From: Helicoverpa zea
Lineage: Eukaryota > Arthropoda > Insecta > Lepidoptera > Noctuidae
NCBI RefSeq assembly: GCF_022581195.2
Contig: NC_061459.1
Location: 7,006,001-7,070,000 of the forward strand
DNA length: 64,000 nucleotides
Direction: 5' to 3'
Shown: piece after piece, positions 55,161 through 64,000 of the stretch
Layout of the letters: the number at the start of each line of letters is the position of its first letter
Position numbering within the stretch: the stretch's first letter is position 1
Program-made: the position numbers and the translations under genes
Notes under the pieces: generated by a model
Database searches by the model: none
Told to the model about the DNA's origin: nothing
The model's input: the letters and a program-made list of their open reading frames with translations, nothing else

Positions 55161-57267
55161 AAGGGTCTACATAGTGCATGTGACCACCGCGCTCCCAGCA
55201 GATGATGCCCGCTTTTGAAATGCATGTAACCTGTGCATGTGCCTCAACATGCGCATTGCGCAAGCTACTTGGACCGTGTAGACGCACCCTACTACAGTTA
55301 TACCTATCAACTATGTAGTGATGATGATTTAATTTTCATTCTAAAGTTATTTTAAAAAAGAAGAACACTTACCGTGAAATACGCCAACATTATCCCCATT
55401 TTTTTATACATATTTTTTATCTGTGGCAACGCTAAGATTAAACGCATGCGTTGGTTAGCCAATAAATTAAAATCTAACATCGCTTTCTTGATCATATAAA
55501 CAATTTTTGAGGCGGGCAATATTATCTGGACTTTTACCCACCATGATTTTAGTGGAATTATAACCTTTATTTCAATGCCATAAAAACTAGCTTAAGCTTT
55601 CTGGCAATGTAAACAAGCGATAGCTAAAGAAAGTTACGCCATATCATGAATATTTTCCTATTAACGTGGATGGGCAATCTTACCCTGATATTTTTCCCTT
55701 CTCCATACAATCGCTGTACCTATAGCAATTTAAAAGTGCCAGGGTTGCCTCATTAGATACATTTCTAAAGTCAGGAAATAAAACATTTTTAGGTACAAAG
55801 TGGTTTATTAAGTCAAATCAATCGCAAGTACTCGTAATTGTGTTTGAGATTTTTAAATCAACTAAAGAAATCTGATAACTAAACAAAACAAAATTAAGAC
55901 GCCACCGTGATTTTGATAGCCGTTTGCCATGCCAAATTATAGGACTACCCGCTTACCAATGGATCTGAAATTTTGATATAGGTAAATTGATATCTTTATC
56001 TAGATTCTGCCAGAACGAAAACACGATACTGATAATTTTACTCGATCATAATTAATTCCGAAAACACGTCTAAAAAAGTACTATTTTTGAAATTACAAGG
56101 AAGTTACACTATCTTTATGTTTCAAAATTACTCTGATATATTCTTAACATCAATATTAACGTTCTGTCAAAGTCATTTTTCCATAACTATTACCAAACAT
56201 TTTTAATTAAAGTTTTAAGATATTGGATTTTTTGAGCGGCAGCGATCATGATAGACGCTACGCAATTCTGAACCTTATGTCCGTGCTCTAGCGATTGATA
56301 CACAATGTGTACGGAGACGAGCCAGTCCGGCGATAGCCCTCGTCGAGGTCGGACCTGCGCATGTTGTCGCTCCGGCCGTAGGTATAATAATTTGTGACGA
56401 TAACTCAGATTTGCGCGCGGCCCTATGTGTGCGTCGGCTTGTAAATATACAACTTTCGCTCGTGTGACAGTGACGTCGTCCGAGCATGACGTGTTCTTAT
56501 CGCTTTTTGTTATGGGTACAGTCGTTTACAAAAATGTCTAGTTGTTCACGAAGAAAATGTTTAAGGAGTCAGGTAGCGTTTCAAAAAATGAAACAACATC
56601 CAAAGCTTTTTATTATTACATCTTACAGTTTTTCATTATTTTCTCATAAGTTTTTTCAAATTGACATTGACAGTATCTAAGAAATAAATGAGGTGAAATA
56701 TCTAAGATGAATTAAATACTCCTTACATATTTTCTAGCTCGGGGTACGAGGACAATAAATAAAAGTGTGGACTTGATTTTTCAAGTAGCGATTCAGAATC
56801 ATTATAAATAAATAAATATTTTTATTGGGTATTAAACAAATCAAAAACTAACTTAATAATTTCAATAGATATTTACACAGATAAATAAACATTAAATTAC
56901 GTAATAACTGTTTTTCCTTAAACAGCCGTAACCCCTAAATAACTGTATTTGTACCCGACTGTACCTCTTGTCACGCACACAAAGTCACTGTATATATACA
57001 AGGGTTACCCACACATAACCGCGCGCAAGACTGAGTTGAACTTACTATAAGCACTCTGAGAACAAAAAATCTATGAGACCGTGTTATACTATAAATTCTT
57101 TTTTTTTACATTATATTATTATTTATATTTCAGTTTTAATAAATATGTTTAAAAATGAATTACTTAGCTTCATTACTTCTTTGATACCTTACAGCTTCAC
57201 TACATACATTTATAGCATACATAACACACAAGATCTGCGACGCTTTTATTCCTTAACCACTTAATTT

Positions 57268-57472
57268 TTACTAGCTGTTTAACGCGATTTTAGCCGCATT
57301 CCCGGGGAACTTCTTCCTGTGCCCGGATAAAATATGGCCTACATTCACTGGGGATAGTGTAAATCTCTAATTGTGAAAGCAAATCAAATCAGTTAAGCAG
57401 TTTCAGAGCTTATACAATCCACAGAAACAAACAGTCAAATCTTCCCTCTTTATAACATTAGTATAAATTATT
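57268..57472 (+). repeat. Dispersed SINE/LINE-tail-like repeat copy
   Basis: It runs from TTTTTACTAGCTG through GATTTTAGCCGCATTCCC, CCGGATAAAATATGGCC, AAATCAAATCAGTTAAGCAG and ends in AAATCTTCCCTCTTTATAAC-ATTAGTATA. It belongs to the same family as 20096-20305. Confidence 0.55.
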
Positions 57473-57480
57473 TAACACTG

Positions 57481-57890
57481 GTCAAACGCTTTCATTTGAT
57501 ACCCATATTGAGAGACCTATAAAAAAACAATGCAATTCAGCATTTTCTGGCGGTGGCTATCTTGGACTTTAAATAATATTATACATGATTCTACATACTA
57601 ATCAAGCCCTTTCATTTGATATCCATACTGAAGGAATTGTAAAAAAAATATTTTATTCGCCATTTTGTGGCGGCGGCCATCTTGGGCCGATATTCACCAA
57701 ATAAAGCTAGGAACACTCCCGATTAATTTCATTTCAAACAAAAAAACCTAAATACATATCGATTCATCCGTTCTGGATATACAAACACACATACACGACA
57801 CACCACACATACATACACACAACCATACGCGTCCAAATTATCATATTACTCTTCATAAAAAGTTTTCATTACAAATAATTTTTGTAAGTA
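57481..57890 (+). repeat. Two 120-bp tandem units plus tail, each with a CCATCTTG-type motif
   Basis: Positions 57481-57600 and 57601-57694 align without gaps over CTTTCATTTGATA-CCATA-TG, the A-run, and CATTTT-TGGCGG-GGC-ATCTTGG. The second unit contains GGCGGCCATCTTGG, a YY1/Pho-type sequence. A CA-rich stretch (about 57780-57830) follows. It looks like part of a dispersed repeat family and has no coding content. Confidence 0.6.
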
Positions 57891-59657
57891 CAACAAAAAA
57901 AAAATCCGATCAAAAAATAAAAAACTTAGGTAAGTTGCGGCTCCCTATCTTCCCTGTTCGGTTCTCCTGACCCCGCGCTGACCTCGGCGTGTGCGATTGG
58001 CGCGAAATTCAAATTTTACACATTGAGTGAAGAGTATAGCTTGCGCGACGCGATAGACGCGGAAGTGTAGTGGGCGGAGCTATCTAAAATCAAAAAATCC
58101 GCGGTGCGGTCTTAAATATTCATAAGTAACTAAAAAAAAACAAAATAATTAGTCTTTACCTCACAAGCTCAAAGTCTCTCATCATCAAGAAATGTATTTC
58201 ACAAAAAGTATACCTACCTAGGTACCGATAGTTACACTTTTTATGAAATAGATCGCACGGAAATGAACCGAATAGGGTAAGCATCGAAATATTTAATATG
58301 CAAAAAAAAATATCGAATGAAAAAAAAATGAAAATGGAGGCATTATTTTGCCGTGGCGTCTCAGTACCGTCAAACTTCTAGCGAGAAAAGGATAGCGATA
58401 TCCCCTCGAATTTTAGAAGCTAATAACTCTGGCATTATGAGAAGATTTTAATTAATTTTTTCATTCTAGAATTATTAAAATTATTTTTAGCGCTTCTTTA
58501 CATAAACTCTCTACCTAACCTCTCAAGTATGAGGGCGCGGGTTTGATCCCAGGTCAGGCAAGTATCAATGCAACTTTTCGGGGTAATTGGATGATTTTTG
58601 GCGTCGATAAAAAAAAGTATCTATACTTACGTATTACTTAATATTTAGTAATCTGTGCCTATACTTCATTTGAGTAAGACCTATCTAAAGAAAATAATCA
58701 TGATATTAGTTTTTGTAATAAAAAATATATCTTAAAATAAGTGTAACTTAAAATATTATAAGAAGCAACCCTTCCCTACGCACGGCCACGGCACGGTCGC
58801 GGCACGGTCGCGGACACTGCTCTGTGCGTTATTGCATTGCTTTCGCATTGGAACACTAATCGAGCGCTCGAGCTTTTTAGGTTCAGTTTCTAACGTAGCT
58901 ATCCTATACATATAACTTGCGGAATTTGTACGTTCTTATAACATTAGAGAGGTATGTATTTTTTTTGTATGGAGTGGTTTATCTGTGTAAAGCGATTGGA
59001 TTCAACTTTGCGTCCAATATTAGCTATAATTTGAAATAATGCAAACTACTGCATAGTACATTGGCTTCAATGAAAAACTTTGTAACCAAACAACAGAAAC
59101 GGACGAGCTCATTGGGCCAGCCCCAGCTGCAGAGGAGCGATAACGTCATTAACGACTGCTTTTTCAGCATTAGTGACGTCGTATAGGTGGGTAAGCTAAA
59201 AACATTTCTGTAGAGTCTCACATATACATCACATAACATCTCAAGAAGACAAGTGACAGACACCATTGTGTGGTGCGAGCGTAGCGTTGTGTCCAAGATG
59301 TCCCCGCGCACTCCCCTTTAATTCCTCTCTCCTTTGAACTTGTATCAAAAACTGACACTGAGCGCGTCGGTTTTGGGCATTGGACAGTGATTGGCATTGC
59401 ATCCATCACATCCGTCTACATTGTGTCAAAGTACCGATACACACATTGGTGGGCGCAAAACGTTACGTTGGCGTTGGTGCAAAACCAACGTGTGGTGGTG
59501 GTTACGTTGGTTGGTGGTTGTTTGGGTATCTTCAATGTGTGGCCCAGTCATAATACTATTAAGGTATCTGTGCTAATAGTTAAATATATCTGATCCGACA
59601 GATGTCCAACGTCCAACCCAATGAAAAATATTCTAATTTTGTTGCAGATATTTAAAG

Positions 59658-62600
59658 ATGGACAGCAGCACTACTGTTTTTACCTCCAAAATAACGAGGG
59701 TTGGGAATCACCACAAAAATAATTTATACGACCTTTTGAACATTGTTCCCGCTAAACCTCTTAAAGTTAATGAAACAAAGAAGTACACTTGCGATTACAT
59801 CCCAAAAACTGGTAAATATTATACACCGAAAAGAAAATCGCGACTGAAAGTGAAAACTGTTCGAGATATCAGAAAATTGTTTGAACTAGATACATTTTCT
59901 TATTTATTGAATGAACTGGAAACGCAGCAAAATACTTTATTAAAAAAAATACGACATGGTTCTTCAAGTGATGAGATAACGAAAAATTTGGCTACAAAGC
60001 TGTTAAGAGGTGACTCTCCTATTACAAGGTCAACTTGGCAGATGTTAATTAATCTGAATCCAGAACATCACAAAAATCCACGCCAATTTGTTAAATGGAA
60101 TGGGAAATATATTCAAGTGAACGGAAGTTTAGGTGGTAGGAAGCAAATAATAAATAACTATGATTTATCATTTAAGTCACCACCACAACAAAATACAAAG
60201 AAACACATATTAAAGAACAATTTTGGAATAAGAAAAAGAGGACTATTAAGAAATTCGTTAGTCGTTCAATTTAAACCAGGCCCTCTTTGTAAGAAACAAT
60301 TTCTTGATGATTCGCCTCAAAAATACCACATAGGTAATACCGAACTCATACATCTTCCAAAACCAGGACTGGACATCAAACCTACTTATGGTACTGCTTC
60401 AGAGCCTATAATAACACAGTATCTTAATAATCTCCGTCCTGGGGATGGCACTATAACCGGAAAATGGGCTGAATTTGCAGTTTCTGTTTTAGGTACTATT
60501 AAAAAATCAAATGCTGTACAAATAAACAAAGATTGCATTACATTTGATTTAGCTTACAAATATAATCAAAATAAATTACTAATGCGCCGTGGTGCTGATA
60601 ATATTTTGAACACCTCCGAATATTCTGGATTGAGAGCTACAGAGAGAGACAGGCGAACAGCAAGAACAGGATTAAAAACTGAAATACTAGATATTATAAA
60701 TAAAATGATAGATTCTGTAGAAATAAACTTAACTCAAGATACATTATTTACTCAAGAAAAAGAGACGGAACCATTAACTGATTTGAACTCCATGGATGTA
60801 ACAAACGCAAAAGACAAGCTCAAAAGAAAATTTGGCGAACTAGACAGACTTGCTGTTAGGGTGATAACACTTCCTGAAATTGAAGAACCACAAATAACAA
60901 AAAGCTGCAACAATAAGCACTGTTCTTTGGGTTGTGTTTGCGCTTCATTGCAAGGCAAATACAATTTGAGGCAGCATTGTGGTCGTATCGAATGCATTTT
61001 TGATTGCAAATGTGGCTATGACATGTACAAAGATGATCCATTACATGCAGAATGCTCAGATCTGCTTCCTGGACTCATAAAACTAAATAATGAGTTTGAT
61101 TTACATTTAGCGAAAGAAGAGCAAAAATTTCATCAAACTGTTATAGTAGCTGGAAAAAAAAGAATTTTATTAAAGACAGAAAAAAGGAATAGCAAACCAT
61201 CCAAAAAATATGCCGATTTTTACAGCAATGTGACCTCAAAACAAGAACAGCACAAAAGACTAGATGCTTCGGTTGTAGCAATAAAATTTGATTGTAATAA
61301 TATAGAACCATGGTGTATGGTTCATAACCTATATAAGTGTTTTTGTAAAGGCAAATTTACCGAAACAAATATAAGTGAGGACATCGGTAAAGAATCACTG
61401 TCCAAAGAAACAACTAATGATGTTGAGGATTTAGAAAACCTTAAAGGAGCGAATGATGATACTGGAATCGAGGAATGTCCTTCAGCACGAATGAAAGAGC
61501 AACAGAAACCTACAGAATGGACAAATTCAGTCAGAAAATCGAAAATTTTTGAAAGTATACCAAAGAAAGTAAACAAATCAAGAAGTTTTGATAAACTTAA
61601 ATATTACAGTAATACTGAAGAAAATAATTACGACTCTGAGAATGAAATTAAAAGTCAAAGTAATGCAGAGACAACGGGTATACAAAGGAATAAGAACTCA
61701 AGATATACTCTAAGACAATTAAAAATGACAAATTTCAATAGAGATACGGACAAAAGCAGTGAAAAATCATTTTATTCTGATGATAGCAATTCTTTGGATT
61801 TTATGGATGAAGAAACAAATACATGTTCAAGGACGAGTGCATACGTTGGAAGAAAATACACTAATGGATATTATAAAAATACAAATAGTAAAATATTGGA
61901 AATGGAAAAGCACGATAAAAAACTTCAAGAGAGATTGGATTCAATTAATTTAAAAATTGATAGTGAAAAGACTAAAACAACTGTTAAAACTGCCAATGAC
62001 TCAGAAAATCTGTCAGAAATTGATAAAAAAAGCAGAAAGCGTTTACTAAGTGAGACCAAACTCGTGTCGTGGTTAGAATCGAACTACAAAATATATAAAC
62101 AGCGAAACGATCGAGGTTTTTTAAAAAATGCCTTAGAACCGCCACAATTAGGTAAAGTAGCGTTACACTCCTGGGAATTTATTCTAACCAGATATCGAGA
62201 ACGCAAAAACCTATTTTTAGTATCACGTCAAAAGCCTTTCCGAATTTTTATGGCAGTAAATACCAACAATTCTTTTTTTGCAAATTGCATTAATATAAAT
62301 GATATCCGATTTGCGGAGTTACACAAATATCCCCAAACCGTAAAAAACTTACTTATAAATGCAACTGATCTAAAAGACAATTTTTGTATTTTACGAGGTT
62401 TGTCTTTTTGCTGGGAATTAATAGGCTCTGTGACTAAAGTAAGCGAGAGTGATGGATCAGGTGCGGAACATGATGCTTCCCCAAAAATAAATATGAATCC
62501 GCAAGATGAAAGCGACACGGACATGTCAGCTGATTTTAATCAAAACAATGCAGTGTCTGAGGAATCGTTGACAGAAAATACGGAACAAACCGAAATACAA

Positions 62601-63964
62601 ACTTCGCCTTTGCAAAGAAAAGAGTCTGAAAGTAAAAGCTGTGTGGACTATGTTGGGTCATCAAAATGGTTTGTTATGACAATAGAAAATGATTTTAGTG
62701 AAATAAGATTTTTTAGAAAAGGATTTTTTGTTAAATATGAAAGCATTATAAATGCCATTAGCGTTGCACGTCTATCCGGTAAAACTGTTCGACTATCTTC
62801 TAAGAAATGTATGGAACAACCTGAAGTTCCCCAGTTCGGCATATATGCAATTCCCAACAACAACGAATATTGTGTTTTTGTTGGACCGTATGAAATCGAA
62901 GATACTTTGGGGATAGAAACTATTAAGACTATTTTAGACGTAAGAAACGTAAGGGTGAAAAGAACAAGAGGGTTTTGGATTACAACAAACAAGATCGATA
63001 ATCTGAAAGTTGTAGAAAATCCTTTATCATTTGTTCCTCCAACGAATACCCAAAATAATAGTGAAATTCCTTTAGAAGCGCATCTTTGTACCAATCTCGA
63101 AACTAATATAAACCAACAAGAGAATACTAAATTACCGGAAAGTGTAGAGACAAATCAAAATGAAGAATCAAAAGAGTGTTCTCCTAGCAAAAGAGATATA
63201 AAAGTTGTGAAACCAATAAAAATACGCAAAACGAATGGCTTCTACCACCTGGCATCCGACGGCGTTTTAAAAAAAATATCTTTAAAATACCCTAAAATCG
63301 CACCAAAACCTGTTATCACACGTATAAATGTGGGAGATTGTGTTATGGATAGTACCAGATCATTGATACAAATATGTAAAACAGGCATTGATAATAATGT
63401 TAATGAAGTGACTTCATTATTGACAACTTCACAAGAGCCGGTTACTGAAGCAATCTCTCAAATAAAAATATCCTCCGTATATTCAACACAAAATGAACCT
63501 TCTGTTTCTAATCCCATTAAACCACCAGTCACCAGTAAAGATAGAGGAATGTTTATTTTAAAACCTGAAGAAATAAATAGAAAAGTTATACAAAATGAAT
63601 TGATGGCTGAAGTGACATCGGCTTCTAGGAATAAGTATGAATTCAATAATAAGTCTAAGAGTATATTCTTGGATTCGAATAATTATAACATAATGTCCGA
63701 GTCAACAGATTGGAATGCCGATGATGTTAATGTATACGTCTTATCAGATGAAGAAAATGAAAGAACTAGTGAAACTATAGATCAGTGTGAAACTGAAGAT
63801 AACGGACAACTATGGACGGACGTTTGCATAGAATGTACAAATGTTCCAAGCCTAGGCTGGATACCAGGAATAAAGAATTTTCATAATTTACTCAGCTTTA
63901 AATTACCTGGATCTGAATATTCAGAATTTTATCCGGAAGAAAAAGCTTTTGCCGAAATAAACTT
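59658..63964 (+). CDS. MGA-domain protein (MAX gene-associated / ocm-like), giant exon; partial at window edge
   Basis: One uninterrupted frame of 1436 codons begins MDSSTTVF. An acceptor TTGTTGCAG at 59647 lies 10 bases before the ATG, and a donor AAG|GTATCT at 59563 suggests a non-coding exon plus an 84-bp intron upstream. The recognisable part is a cysteine module at residues 417-452 (CNNKHCSLGCVCASL...HCGRIECIFDCKC), which resembles the conserved domain of vertebrate MGA, a subunit of the E2F6/PRC1.6 repressor. A second Cys-His motif (WCMVHNLYKCFCKG) sits at ~552-565. Two globular segments follow (~835-925 and ~1000-1110) between acidic, Ser/Asn-rich disorder. No T-box is seen, and no bHLH-zip is seen within the window. 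The stop at 63966 overlaps the donor TT|GTAAGT at 63965, so the coding region probably continues. The family call is from memory. Confidence 0.68.
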
Positions 63965-64000
63965 GTAAGTACATTCCATATTTTCACTTTTGGACATTAT

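Larger units (their letters stand above)
47675..59657. other. Gene-poor, transposon-rich interval between THOC2 and the MGA-like gene
   Basis: No complete gene was recognised in 12 kb. The first ~500 bp are the THOC2 3' UTR (AATAAA-containing words near 48143 and 48170). The remainder contains the repeats listed separately and AT-rich filler. GC-rich patches near 56220-56480 and 57950-58090 could be promoters or old gene pieces, but nothing in them can be named. The last ~600 bp should hold the promoter and 5' UTR exon of the MGA-like gene. Confidence 0.6.

Noticed and set aside
55160..55291. Weak inverted similarity (GGGTCTACA / GGGTGCGTCTACA) suggesting a Harbinger-like MITE
   Set aside because: The arms agree over fewer than ten bases and are offset, so borders cannot be supported.
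56275..56487. Possible gene fragment on either strand in a GC-rich patch
   Set aside because: A plus-strand reading (ALVEVGPAHVVAPAVG...) looks protein-like, but I cannot match it to a family and it soon meets stops.
58525..58580. GGGTTTGATCCC resembling a tRNA B box
   Set aside because: No A box or cloverleaf could be drawn; probably a piece of a tRNA-derived SINE or chance.
1..64000. CRISPR arrays, bacterial operons, rRNA or tRNA genes
   Set aside because: None seen; the window is eukaryotic with spliced genes throughout.

Overview
This is AT-rich nuclear DNA from an animal with short introns, and almost certainly a moth or butterfly. The evidence is insect-type orthologues split by 70-1500 bp GT-AG introns, abundant TAGGTACCTA-type words, and several dispersed repeats that I recognise as typical of Lepidoptera (an RTE-clade retroelement 3' end, SINE-like repeats, many short inverted-repeat elements). 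A noctuid-like moth fits best, but the species cannot be fixed from sequence alone. I assigned genes by reading protein homology from memory and by checking that splice sites keep the reading frame.

Layout. (1) 1-9 kb: the first coding exon of a probable Phox2-type homeobox gene on the minus strand (358-586) with a GC-rich CCAAT/GC-box promoter behind it. A long gene-free stretch follows, holding a tandem duplication and a pair of CTCF-like motifs. (2) 9.3-16.8 kb: a complete four-exon cyclin D gene (minus) with large introns. (3) 18.4-47.7 kb: a compact housekeeping block. It holds UQCR11 (complex III, 59 aa, minus), ANAPC10 (plus), eIF2B-epsilon (minus), BBS7 (plus), a mitochondrial-type ferritin (minus), mitochondrial ribosomal protein bS6m (minus) and THOC2 (plus, 30 coding exons). 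Neighbours alternate as tail-to-tail or head-to-head pairs with short spacers. (4) 47.7-59.6 kb: a gene-poor block filled with decayed and non-autonomous transposons. (5) 59.66 kb to the edge: a single very long exon (1436 codons) of a protein with an MGA-type cysteine module. Its apparent stop lies inside a consensus splice donor, so the gene probably continues past the window.

The genes do not form a pathway. They are essential functions (cell cycle, translation, respiration, mRNA export, iron storage, cilium) that share compact intergenic regions. The main points for a second look are two frame-enforced GC-AG introns in BBS7, a near-identical pair of 227-bp inverted-repeat elements in introns of two neighbouring genes, a three-layer nest of transposons with both target-site duplications intact, an in-frame stop-free intron in ferritin, and two identically spaced cysteine modules in the MGA-like protein.
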